Shown here piece after piece: positions 28,536 to 37,150 of a stretch of 64,000 nucleotides of DNA. The first letter of the stretch is position 1; every line of letters starts with the position of its first letter. The stretch is taken from contig NZ_NFJP01000001.1 of the NCBI RefSeq assembly GCF_002159915.1, positions 62,001 through 126,000 on the forward strand, written 5' to 3'. The translations under genes and the position numbers were made by a program. The notes beneath the pieces are model-generated. The model made no database searches. It saw only the letters and a list, made by a program, of their open reading frames with translations, and had not been told where the DNA came from. The stretch comes from Gordonibacter sp. An230 (GTDB lineage: Bacteria; Actinomycetota; Coriobacteriia; Coriobacteriales; Eggerthellaceae).

Positions 28536-31500
28536 ATGCCTGCGTTCAGAAAGGCAACCGCCGTGGCGCTCTCCGTCGTGTTAGCGCTGGGCTTCGTCCC
28601 GGCCCAGGCACTCGCGAAGATTGATGTAGGGGGGGGGGTACTAGCTTCGTTCAATGAGTCTCCGTCCGAGACCCCTGCGGTAAACAGTGACCTTCAGGAC
28701 GGTACAGAGGTGGATTCTGCACCTGAGGGAGGCGATGCCGCAACTGGAAAGGACACCCCCTTGTTCCCCGATGGAGAGGATGCCGCTGAGGAAGTGCCGT
28801 CTTCTGCGGCGCAGGGGCAACAGGACGCTATCCAAGGAGGGGGTGCGATCGATCCCGTTGAGGAACGGAGTCTTCAAAGTGCCGGGGCGTCCGAAGCTCA
28901 AAGCGCCGTGGAGCCTGACGTGGGTTCGGAAGAGGTTATAGCTAAAAGCGATTCCAGAATTGATGAACTGAAATGCGAGTTCGAAGATGGCCACCTCATT
29001 ATCAAGGGCGGTAGGTGGAGGGGTGTCTGGCCGGTTGTCTTTGACGAAGGACAAGTGCTCTCTATAACCATCGAAGACACCGTTACCTCTGGTACGGGTA
29101 ACTTTGATTATCTGTTCGCCGGTTTCTCTTCGCTCACCAGGATTGAGGGGCTGGAGAATCTCGATATGAATAGCGCCTATTCTTGTACCAGCATGTTTCA
29201 AGAGTGTGAAGCTCTGACATCCGTAAAAGGCGTCGAGGACTGGGACGTCTCCAATGTGACGAGAATGGACGCGATGTTTAAGGGCGACCTTGCCTTGGAG
29301 TCCCTCGAGCCCCTGAGAAAATGGGACGTCTCCAATGTGACAAACATGATCGAGATGTTCAGCGGATGTTCGTCCGTGACATCCCTCGAGCCCCTGAGAA
29401 AATGGGACGTCTCCAATGTGACAGACATGAACGTTATGTTCAGCGGATGTTCGTCCGTGACATCCCTCGAGCCCCTGGGAGAATGGGACGTCTCCAATGT
29501 GCAGCTTCTAAACGACATGTTCGACCGTTGCACGGCCTTGACGTCGCTCGAGGGCCTTGAGAAATGGAAAGTCCAAAATGTGATATCGGCGCACAGGTTG
29601 TTCAATGGCTGCACGGGATTGACCTCCGCCGAGCACATTGCCGATTGGAAGATGCCGAATAATCCCACGATGTTAAATTTTTTTAACAATTGCTATTCGC
29701 TCGAGAGAGTTTCGCTGTCCATGAACCTAGAGAAGAATGTCGGGAACCACGAGGGCTTCTTTTCTGGCTGCAAGAGTCTCTGGATGGTTGAAGTGGGCGA
29801 AGGCGGAGTAGCGTTCCCTTCCGATGCTGCAGATATCGGACTCTCGGGCCTGTGGGCGAGAGGTGCCGATGCGGATGCCGCCTACGACTCCTTCGAGGTG
29901 CTCGACGCCAATGGCATTGCTGGCCTCCCCGATCAGTCGGGTACGTGGGTGCGTGTGCCCGACATCACCAGTTATGAAGTATCGGGCCTTTCCGATCCCA
30001 GTGAAGGTACGGAGCTCGACCGTGACGTGGCGGTTTCCGTCAAGCAGCGTTCCTTCCAGAGCGCTTCTCAGCTGAACGACTCTCAGCAGAACGACTCGAC
30101 GCTTTGGCATGGTCCCGATCCGGTCGTGGAGTCTGTTGAATGGCATGTCGGCGGTATCGATGGTGAGCTCGTACCCGAGGGCGAACCGGCTGACGCATCG
30201 AAATCGTACACCGCTCGCATCAAGATATCTATTCCGGCTTCGACTGCTGAGAAGGAACGCACGAATGTGACCCTCGATGGGGCTCAGGCCGATTACGTCA
30301 TAGAGGGCCGGTCGATTCTCATTACCAGATCGTTTCCTGCGACTGCGGCAGATGTGGACGTAACGCTCGACATCTTTGATGAGATTGTGAGTGTTTCGGG
30401 TGACGTTGCAGCTCCCTCCGACATTTCTGTTGAGGGTCTGCCCATGGGCGTCGAGCCCGACTGGAAGTTTAATGGAAAGGACGGCTGGTTTTTCAGCCTG
30501 GCTCCTGCGCTCGACTCGGATGAGTGGAAGGCCCAGGGCGACGTGCATCACGACTTGAGCCTTTCCGGCATCGGCAATTCAGGCAAGCTTTGGTCGCAGG
30601 ATTTGGCTGTTCACGGGCGTCCTGCCGCTCCGCAGACGGTTTGCACGCCGGCGGTGGGTTCGGCTTCGGGCGATCCCGGTGAGGGCTCGATATCGTTGCC
30701 TGACGATCAGCAGGGCCGTACCTACCAGTTCAGAGAGGTCGGCAATGGGTCGTGGGCCGAGTGGCCCAAAGAAGTGGTATCGGTTGCGGCCGGCTCCTAC
30801 GAGGCTCGTGTCACCCCCGTTCAGGTGGACGACCATGTGGGCTGGGCTGCTTCGGTGCCCGCATCTGCCGAGGTTAGCCAGATCTGGCCGGTCTCGTTGT
30901 CCTTCGTCGATGTCGCTACCGATGAGCCGCTTGGCACGGAGCCTGTGGGTGTACTGCGCGACGATGGGTCGGTCAGCTATGATGGTAAACCTAGTGACGG
31001 GCTGGTTACGGAGGGTCTTGGCTCCAAGCTCCCGGTGTTCTTTGAAGGTGAGGGTACGTTCGAGGTGCCCGGCTACGATATCGTCCGCATCGAGTGGAAT
31101 ATTCAGGAAGGGGAATCTCGCATCCTGGAAGGCGACGATCTTACGGAGGCCCTCGCAGGAGCCGGCCCCGCTGCGGACGGTCCCGTCGAGGCGAAGTACT
31201 ATCTTAAGGAGCGTCGCTACGACGTGTCTTGGATCGTAAACTTCGACAAATCGTCTACTGACGGAGAGGAGCCTAAGGGTTCGGTCGATCCCGGCATCCC
31301 ATCCGTTCAAAGCGTGGGGTGGACCGAAGAGACGCGCTGCGAGCTTCTGGTCGACCTGAAAGGGAGTTCATCGTACTGGAACCCCGACGACCCCACGTGG
31401 GTCGAAAAATACTTCCCCGACCTTGAGCCTGGCGATAAGCCTATCGATCCCACCGAGATCAGCTGGGGATCGTACGTGCGCGACCCTTGGGTGTTGCACC

Positions 31501-34235
31501 TTGCCGACGGAACCACTCGCCCCTTCCAGGTGGCTAGCTCCCTTTCCGTGATTGCGGAGGGGGGTATCTCGCCAGCCGATTTCGGCACGTCGTCGACAGG
31601 CGAGGCTGTCACGTGGCGCACGATGGACGGACTGTCGTTCTCGGCGACCTATCGTCAGGCCGTAGGCGTCTATGCGGGCCGTTTCTCAATTCCCGAGGAG
31701 TATTCCGCGCCGGATTCCGATGGGCGCTACGGTCCCTTGAAGAATGGCAACGGCAACAACTCCCGCACCTCGGCCCTCGACCCTGGGGCGTCTTTTGGCG
31801 AGCCGCCGATCTTCGACGCAGGTGGTAGCGCACCCGACGCGCAGGGCCTTTTCCGTTCCAGCGCTCTGGTGTTTTCTGGCTACTACTTCGATGTCAACGA
31901 GAAATACGACTTGGACGGCGACGAGGGTGCCGAGCGTCGCTGGGCCGAGACCGACTCCTCCGGCCCGGTCACGGTCGAGGACAATTTGGCTGCGGCTTAT
32001 GGCGAGCTGGTGGATTACGATCCAGATTCCTTCAAAGGCAGGCGTCCAATCTATATGGACTCTAAGGAGGGGGCCGGGCTGACGGGCGACCAGATTGCGG
32101 AGATAAAGCCGGAGGCGCTGTTCTCGCTGACTGCGCGCATTGAGGACGCTGGCCTGAAGTCATCGTTGTCCCTCGATGCTCCCGCCATAGAGGAGGGCGG
32201 GGCTTTGGACGGGGTGCTTTCGCTTTCGGCTCGCGACCTGTTCGACTCCGCTTCGGTTTCGGGTGCCAGCTCCGTTTCGTTCGAAGTGGGCCAGCCCTCG
32301 TTCACTCCGGACAAGGGCGACGGATCTTGGCTGCGCGCTTATGTCGCGAATGACGGGTACATCGGCACAGCACAGGATTCCGCTATGGTGTCTTTGTCGG
32401 TTCGCGGACTCAAGCAGGGTTCTTACGGCGGGACGCTGACCGTGCCCTACACCTACACCGATTCGATAGGTCGGACGCACAACCTTTCGCTTGAGCAGAG
32501 GATCGAGCTGGACGTCTATCCTGCCGGTGCCGTGACCGTCGCAGACGGCTGGGCTGTGGCAGCCCACCCCTACGCCACGACGACGGCGATGGCCTCCTTG
32601 GAGCTTGCCGATGACGCAGGGCTTGCCAAGGCATGCGGCCTGACCGTGTGGAAGGAGAATGGGGACGCTTGGGACGTTCAGGCCGCCGATTCCTATTCCT
32701 TCTCCGCCGAACCCTCCTCGCTCGCCGGCGCGGCGGCTGGCGTTCATGCCGTGCGCTTCGACGTGGTGCCAGGGACGGAGACGGCATCGCTGTCGGCTGC
32801 TGCCGACATCTCCCTCTTTGATGGGGGAGAGCCGAACCTGTTCTTCAACGATGCGGCTGTGACGTTGCCCGAGAAAGACGCTGAGGCTGCACTGGGCGAC
32901 GCGGCGCTCGGCGTATGGCTTGCCGCCGAGACCGGCGCGAAGGCTTTCAATCCGGCAGAGAACTGGGCTGAGGTGCCGGTCGTCGTGTCCGATCCTTCGA
33001 ATGTGAGGGATGCGGGTCCGGATGCTGTTGGCGGTCAGGCTTCCTTCGAGGCGTACTCGGTTGCTGGCGGTCCGGCGCACACGGCTTCGATTTCGTTCGT
33101 CAAGGCGCCGCTGCCTGCGGCACCCGTTCCGGGCAGCCAAGACGCTTCCGTCACCACCGATACGTCGCTGGCAGTGGGCGCTGCCTCATGGCGTGAGGCT
33201 CTTCCGGAGGGCTGGGCCGGTGCTGCCGAGAGTGGCGGTTACGCTCCGGGGTTGTCCTACTCCTGCGTGCCTTCGAGTGGCTCGCGTGCGGAGTCGGGCT
33301 CTCCGGCGTTCGAGGGGCTTGAGCCCAACTCCCGTCATGAGGTGAGCGCCTCTTGGACGCTCACCGATGAAGCAGCCCAGGTGTGGGAGGCGCCAGTGGA
33401 GCCTTCCGAGCCTGTTGTCGCTTGGACGCGTCCCTCGGCACCGGAATCGTCCGCTCTTCCTGCAGACGGGCTTGATGCGAGCTTCGATCTGACTGCCGGC
33501 ACGCTTGTCCTCTCGGGCGGTCAACAAGGTGGTGCGGGCTATGCGACTGTGGCCCGCGCTGCCGATGGATCCGAGCTTTCCGATGGCAGTGCCGTTCTGG
33601 GTCTCGCTGGGGAGCAGCTGTCCATTGTGCGTGTTGGTTCGGAGAGCGGCTTGGAGTCGGAGTCCGTCGGGCTTGCGGTTCCCGAGCGTTTCGCGGTTCC
33701 CGCACCCTCGCTTTTCGAACCGCAGGGTTCCGACGGCCCGGCATATCTCGTCGGGTTCGATCCGGCTACTGCGGCTGCGGGGCTCTACCTTGCTCGCGTC
33801 GACGGTGGCGCATGGGAGCCGGTGGCTGTGTCCGCCGATGGAACGCTTGAGGTTACGCGTGGCCACAGTTGGGAGTTCATGATCGCCGGCGGTGTGGTCG
33901 ACGGTGTGCCGCGCTTCTCGTCAGAGACGTCGGTTTCCGTGGCGGTTCCCGGTGCGACCGATCCCAATGAGCCGACGGATCCTGGCGAGCCTACGAACCC
34001 CGGCGGCTCCAACGGCCAGGGTGGCCAAGGCAGCCAGGAGGACGGGTCTACGAACTCCGGCGATTCCGATGCCCAGGAGGTGCAGGGTGGTGGACAGGCT
34101 CAGGCCGCTCTGGTGCGGACGTCCGACTCTGCAGCGCCTGCCGCGTCCTTGGCGGCCTCTGTCGCCGTGGCAGCCTTCGTCGGCATGATCGCGGCTACGT
34201 GGACGTCGCTGCGTCGGCGTGGCGGCGAGAAGTGA
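28536..34235 (+). CDS. Giant BspA-repeat (DUF285) cell-surface protein with phase-variable G tract
   Basis: The 1,899-residue protein has a Sec signal peptide (residues 1-27, cleaved near AQALAK). A run of ten G at 28629-28638 encodes GGG at about 32-34. An acidic low-complexity stretch follows. At about 215-400 there are BspA-type leucine-rich units with the core WDVSNVT.M..MF, three of them nearly identical at the DNA level with 81-bp period. A long series of beta-rich Ig-like domains follows. The C-terminus has a Pro/Gly/Asn linker, LVRTSD, a hydrophobic segment (about 1868-1888) and RRRGGEK, resembling a sortase signal although LPxTG is absent. RBS AAAGGAGGAGG. It is presumably exported and anchored; a role in adhesion is inferred from the fold. 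At ten G the frame is open. Confidence 0.85.
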   Translation: MPAFRKATAVALSVVLALGFVPAQALAKIDVGGGVLASFNESPSETPAVNSDLQDGTEVDSAPEGGDAATGKDTPLFPDGEDAAEEVPSSAAQGQQDAIQGGGAIDPVEERSLQSAGASEAQSAVEPDVGSEEVIAKSDSRIDELKCEFEDGHLIIKGGRWRGVWPVVFDEGQVLSITIEDTVTSGTGNFDYLFAGFSSLTRIEGLENLDMNSAYSCTSMFQECEALTSVKGVEDWDVSNVTRMDAMFKGDLALESLEPLRKWDVSNVTNMIEMFSGCSSVTSLEPLRKWDVSNVTDMNVMFSGCSSVTSLEPLGEWDVSNVQLLNDMFDRCTALTSLEGLEKWKVQNVISAHRLFNGCTGLTSAEHIADWKMPNNPTMLNFFNNCYSLERVSLSMNLEKNVGNHEGFFSGCKSLWMVEVGEGGVAFPSDAADIGLSGLWARGADADAAYDSFEVLDANGIAGLPDQSGTWVRVPDITSYEVSGLSDPSEGTELDRDVAVSVKQRSFQSASQLNDSQQNDSTLWHGPDPVVESVEWHVGGIDGELVPEGEPADASKSYTARIKISIPASTAEKERTNVTLDGAQADYVIEGRSILITRSFPATAADVDVTLDIFDEIVSVSGDVAAPSDISVEGLPMGVEPDWKFNGKDGWFFSLAPALDSDEWKAQGDVHHDLSLSGIGNSGKLWSQDLAVHGRPAAPQTVCTPAVGSASGDPGEGSISLPDDQQGRTYQFREVGNGSWAEWPKEVVSVAAGSYEARVTPVQVDDHVGWAASVPASAEVSQIWPVSLSFVDVATDEPLGTEPVGVLRDDGSVSYDGKPSDGLVTEGLGSKLPVFFEGEGTFEVPGYDIVRIEWNIQEGESRILEGDDLTEALAGAGPAADGPVEAKYYLKERRYDVSWIVNFDKSSTDGEEPKGSVDPGIPSVQSVGWTEETRCELLVDLKGSSSYWNPDDPTWVEKYFPDLEPGDKPIDPTEISWGSYVRDPWVLHLADGTTRPFQVASSLSVIAEGGISPADFGTSSTGEAVTWRTMDGLSFSATYRQAVGVYAGRFSIPEEYSAPDSDGRYGPLKNGNGNNSRTSALDPGASFGEPPIFDAGGSAPDAQGLFRSSALVFSGYYFDVNEKYDLDGDEGAERRWAETDSSGPVTVEDNLAAAYGELVDYDPDSFKGRRPIYMDSKEGAGLTGDQIAEIKPEALFSLTARIEDAGLKSSLSLDAPAIEEGGALDGVLSLSARDLFDSASVSGASSVSFEVGQPSFTPDKGDGSWLRAYVANDGYIGTAQDSAMVSLSVRGLKQGSYGGTLTVPYTYTDSIGRTHNLSLEQRIELDVYPAGAVTVADGWAVAAHPYATTTAMASLELADDAGLAKACGLTVWKENGDAWDVQAADSYSFSAEPSSLAGAAAGVHAVRFDVVPGTETASLSAAADISLFDGGEPNLFFNDAAVTLPEKDAEAALGDAALGVWLAAETGAKAFNPAENWAEVPVVVSDPSNVRDAGPDAVGGQASFEAYSVAGGPAHTASISFVKAPLPAAPVPGSQDASVTTDTSLAVGAASWREALPEGWAGAAESGGYAPGLSYSCVPSSGSRAESGSPAFEGLEPNSRHEVSASWTLTDEAAQVWEAPVEPSEPVVAWTRPSAPESSALPADGLDASFDLTAGTLVLSGGQQGGAGYATVARAADGSELSDGSAVLGLAGEQLSIVRVGSESGLESESVGLAVPERFAVPAPSLFEPQGSDGPAYLVGFDPATAAAGLYLARVDGGAWEPVAVSADGTLEVTRGHSWEFMIAGGVVDGVPRFSSETSVSVAVPGATDPNEPTDPGEPTNPGGSNGQGGQGSQEDGSTNSGDSDAQEVQGGGQAQAALVRTSDSAAPAASLAASVAVAAFVGMIAATWTSLRRRGGEK
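28629..28638 (+). repeat. Ten-G slippage tract in the surface protein gene (in frame)
   Basis: G10 starts about 93 bp after the ATG, just downstream of the signal peptide. Loss or gain of one or two bases would truncate the protein. Confidence 0.85.
29300..29545 (+). repeat. 81-bp tandem repeats encoding BspA units
   Basis: Three copies of CCCTCGAGCCCCTG-type units start at about 29302, 29383 and 29464 with near-identical sequence in between. A more divergent unit precedes them. Confidence 0.85.
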
Positions 34236-34264
34236 GAACTTGAGCACTGCGTCCGAAAACGAAA

Positions 34265-34297
34265 CGAGGGGCCCGGCGATGCCGGGTCCCTCGTTTT
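34265..34297 (+). terminator. Rho-independent terminator of the surface protein gene
   Basis: CGAGGGGCCCGGC pairs with GCCGGGTCCCTCG around a short AT loop, followed by TTTTT. Confidence 0.92.
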
Positions 34298-34650
34298 TCG
34301 CTGCGGCGCTTCATGCTCTTTCTGGGGGTATTGCGCAGCTGCTGAACCTGTGGCGCAAAGCCGGGCTCTCGTTCCGAGCGACACGCTCTCAGTCCTGCTC
34401 CTGCGGCGCCTCTCGGCACCATCCTGCGCGAAGGGCTTTTCAAGTTCGCGTTACAGCTGACGGTGATCCGTGCGCGCGAGACGCTTCGGATGCTGCGGTC
34501 TGATCGATGCCGTTCGATCCTCGCGTCGAGGCATGAGCGAAGGCGCGGAAAGAGTCATGCAGGGGAGGGTGAGCAGCGAGGGGCCGGGACGCCTCTGTGC
34601 AACGCGTCTTTCTCTTTGCATTCGCGATCCCTTCGCTTACAATGATGCGC
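34298..34650. other. Spacer before paaK, no gene seen
   Basis: No convincing gene was found; TACAAT at 34638-34643 is a likely -10 box. Confidence 0.45.
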
Positions 34651-34746
34651 ATGGTGAATACATTCGACATCCGCATCCTTCAAGCCGTGCCCCAGGGCTC
34701 GGCCGGTCGATGGCCCTTGCTTCAAGACTCGCGCAAGCGAGCTTGA
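34651..34746 (+). CDS. Possible 31-residue leader peptide upstream of paaK
   Basis: ATG 34651 lies seven bases after TACAAT (34638-34643), a leaderless arrangement. The 31-codon frame ends with TGA inside a strong hairpin at 34719-34749. There is no recognisable motif and no run of regulatory codons. It may be translated as a leader that affects the downstream hairpin, or may be chance. Confidence 0.3.
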   Translation: MVNTFDIRILQAVPQGSAGRWPLLQDSRKRA

Positions 34747-34749
34747 AGC
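34719..34749 (+). promoter_or_regulatory. Leader hairpin with GCAA tetraloop upstream of paaK
   Basis: GCTTCAAG pairs with CTTGAAGC, and CTCGC with GCGAG, around the GNRA loop GCAA; a single A is bulged. It lies 65 bp before the paaK start and could stabilise or control the mRNA. Confidence 0.55.
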
Positions 34750-34814
34750 GCTTCCACGCCGCATATCCGCGCGCAAATGGCCCATTATGCCCATCGCCTT
34801 GAAGGAGGTTTGCC

Positions 34815-36056
34815 ATGGAGCTTACGCCCAAGCAGTTCGACCTCGTCAAAGAGCAGTTCAGAACGCTTAAAGATCGCTCCCCTTTCTACGCTGAGAAGTT
34901 CGCGGACATCGATTTGGCCGATGTCCAAACTCAAGAGGATTTCGAGAAGCTGCCGTTCTCCGAGAAGGACGACCTGCGTCGTGCCTATCCGCTCGGTTTG
35001 CAAGCTGTGCCTGATGAAGAAGTCGTGCGCATCCACAGCTCCAGCGGAACCACGGGTACGCCGGTCATCATCCCCTATACGCAGCAGGACGTGACCGACT
35101 GGGCTGTTCAGTTCGCACGCTGCTACGAGACGGCGGGAATCACGAATGCCGATCGTATCCAGATCACGCCCGGTTACGGTTTGTGGACGGCGGGTATCGG
35201 CTTCCAGTTGGGCGCCGAGCGCCTAGGAGCGATGGCTGTGCCGATGGGGCCCGGCAACACCGAGAAGCAGCTGAAGATGATGCAGGACTTGAAGTCCACC
35301 GTGCTGTGCGCCACCAGTTCTTACGCGCTGCTTTTGGCGGAAGAGATCGCAGAGCGCGGAATCCGCGACACGCTGCACCTGCGCAAGGGCGTCATCGGCA
35401 GCGAGCGGTGGGGCGACAAGATGCGCCAGCGCATCGCCGGTGAGCTGGGTGTGGAGATCTTCGACATCTACGGCCTGACCGAGGTGTACGGCCCTGGCAT
35501 CGGCATTTCGTGTTCCGAACATCACGGCATGCATGTGTGGGCTGACTACGTGTACGCGGAGATCGTCGACCCGGCGACGGGCGCCCCCGTGCCCGACGGC
35601 GAGGTGGGCGAGCTAGTGCTCACCACGCTGCGCAAGCAGGGCGCGCCGCTCATCCGCTACCGCACGCACGACCTCACGCGCATCATCCCCGGCGACTGCA
35701 CCTGCGGCTTTGGGCATCGTCACCCGCGCATCGACACGCTCACCGGCCGTACCGACGACATGTTCAAGGTGAAGGGGTGCAACATCTTCCCCGCGCAGGT
35801 GGAGGAGGTCATCGCCGCCACCGACGGCACGAGCTCGGAGTACCAGGTGATGATAGAGAACATCAGCGGCAAGGACGTGCTCACCGTGCTGTTCGAGACC
35901 CCGCTCGACGGCGAGGCGAAAACCCGCGCCGAGGAGGAGCTGGCTCTCATCTTCAAGGCGAAGTGCGGCTGCACGCCGGATGCCAAGGGCGTCCCCATGG
36001 GCGAGCTGCCCCGTTCGGAGAAGAAGACCAAGCGCATCTTCGACAGCCGGTATTAG
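34815..36056 (+). CDS. paaK: Phenylacetate-CoA ligase
   Basis: The 413-residue AMP-forming acyl-CoA ligase activates phenylacetate or a similar aryl acetate with ATP and CoA. Motifs: the P-loop SSSGTTGTPVI at about 75, GIYGLTEVYG-like DIYGLTEVYGPG for the adenylate-binding core, YRTHDLTRII and GRTDDMFKVKGCNIFP in the C-terminal hinge region. A strong AAGGAGG site precedes ATG 34815. Length is somewhat below the 430-440 usual for PaaK but the motifs are complete. It probably works with IorAB in aromatic amino acid catabolism; the two loci are separated only by the surface protein gene. Confidence 0.95.
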   Translation: MELTPKQFDLVKEQFRTLKDRSPFYAEKFADIDLADVQTQEDFEKLPFSEKDDLRRAYPLGLQAVPDEEVVRIHSSSGTTGTPVIIPYTQQDVTDWAVQFARCYETAGITNADRIQITPGYGLWTAGIGFQLGAERLGAMAVPMGPGNTEKQLKMMQDLKSTVLCATSSYALLLAEEIAERGIRDTLHLRKGVIGSERWGDKMRQRIAGELGVEIFDIYGLTEVYGPGIGISCSEHHGMHVWADYVYAEIVDPATGAPVPDGEVGELVLTTLRKQGAPLIRYRTHDLTRIIPGDCTCGFGHRHPRIDTLTGRTDDMFKVKGCNIFPAQVEEVIAATDGTSSEYQVMIENISGKDVLTVLFETPLDGEAKTRAEEELALIFKAKCGCTPDAKGVPMGELPRSEKKTKRIFDSRY

Positions 36057-36210
36057 TTCCGTTTGCCTCCGGCAAACGGAACCAGCCGACGCTGCGGCCG
36101 GCTGAGGCACCCGATCTTCGCGCGATCCCGGAGGCTCGCGTACCAAAGTACGCGTCGCCTCCGCGATCCCACGAATCTCGGGCACCTCAGCCGGCCTCGC
36201 TGACTTACTA

Positions 36211-36487
36211 CGCCAACCTGCGAGCCCATCATGCGCCCTCCGGGCGCATGGCCGGGGCGCAGCGCCGCGGCCAACCAACCTGTGCGGCCGTTTTCACGCC
36301 TGCGGCGCGAAGGCCGCCCTGCGGGCGGCCGACGACGGCTCCCCCGTGGCTTTGCGCCTGTCGGCGCGAAAGGGCGCTCTGGCGGCGCCCTGCCCAACCT
36401 GCGAGCCTGTGCGCCGCGACGAGCTCGAGCAGATCGAGGCGCCCTGCCCAACCTGCGAGCCCGTTATGCGCCCTCCGGGCGCATGGG
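36211..36487 (+). repeat. Short dispersed repeats with a GCGCCC/GGGCGC palindrome
   Basis: The unit CCAACCTGCGAGCCC is followed by the inverted repeat ATGCGCCC...GGGCGCAT at 36211-36250 and 36446-36486; a third partial copy lies between. Confidence 0.75.
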
Positions 36488-36529
36488 CGGACTGCTTCGC
36501 TCCCGCCCGATCAACCTATGTGCCCCGAA

Positions 36530-36545
36530 TGTTTCACGTGAAACA
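36530..36545. promoter_or_regulatory. parS site
   Basis: Perfect TGTTTCACGTGAAACA; symmetry extends to GAATG/CATTC. Confidence 0.85.
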
Positions 36546-36625
36546 TTCGTTCGTTAGCGAGAGAATCGAGACGGCCCGCTCACTTTCTCGCTCGCCGAGG
36601 CGCTTTACTGTGGTAGAGTATGCGC

Positions 36626-36853
36626 ATGCATTCTGCGAGGGGACATATCTTCGTCGACGAGCGTTGGCGCCTCGAGCTGGCCGTCGCGGCTGCATGCCGC
36701 GCCTTCGCGCCGCGCGATTCCGAATGCCTCGCCCCGATGCCTTCTCCGCTCGATCCCGAATGCCATGCGTCGTCTTCCTTGCAGCATACGAGGGTCCATC
36801 AGGGCGACAGGATCTATTGCGCCCTTCCTTATTATTCCTATCGATACCTCTAG
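36626..36853 (+). CDS. Doubtful small ORF
   Basis: A 75-residue frame begins at an ATG six bases after TAGAGT (36614-36619), another leaderless-like layout. It starts MHSARGHIFVDERWRLE and ends YYSYRYL. No family is recognised and no ribosome-binding site exists. It could be a real small protein or a chance frame in a spacer. Confidence 0.25.
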   Translation: MHSARGHIFVDERWRLELAVAAACRAFAPRDSECLAPMPSPLDPECHASSSLQHTRVHQGDRIYCALPYYSYRYL

Positions 36854-36964
36854 CACATGGGTTTGCCCGTGGTGCTGCGACGTGTCGGAGCCCGGCACGC
36901 CGCGCCCGCAGCCGGCAAGGTCATGTGCGCCACTGCGCGGGCTCGTTCCTTCAGCCGTCGAAAA

Positions 36965-36978
36965 GTTTCATATGAAAC
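36965..36978. promoter_or_regulatory. parS-like site, two mismatches
   Basis: GTTTCATATGAAAC within a 22-bp perfect palindrome (36961-36982, AAAAGTTTC/GAAACTTTT). Confidence 0.45.
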
Positions 36979-37011
36979 TTTTGTTCTTAAATATCAGTAT
37001 ATTGTGGTAAA

Positions 37012-37027
37012 TGTTTCACGTGAAACA
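37012..37027. promoter_or_regulatory. parS site upstream of the symporter gene
   Basis: Perfect TGTTTCACGTGAAACA with symmetry extending to AAATG/CATTT. GTCTCACCTGAAAC, a two-mismatch copy, follows at 37058-37071. Confidence 0.85.
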
Positions 37028-37150
37028 TTTGTACGATCATTTGATGATGCGGCAAGGGTCTCACCTGAAACAAGCTGGAGCAACGGCCCGCACTCCAACG
37101 GAAAGCGAACGCGGGCGGGGCAGCCCGCATGAGACGATAGGGAACTACCG

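Larger units (their letters stand above)
36057..37150. other. 1.1 kb spacer with repeats, hairpins and several parS sites
   Basis: It starts with a hairpin (TTCCGTTTGCC/GGCAAACGGAA). Three copies of CCAACCTGCGAGCC (about 36212, 36393 and 36447) occur, two followed by the palindrome ATGCGCCCTCCGGGCGCAT. parS sites at 36530 and 37012 and variants at 36965 and 37058 fill the second half. A doubtful small frame lies at 36626-36853. Confidence 0.6.
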
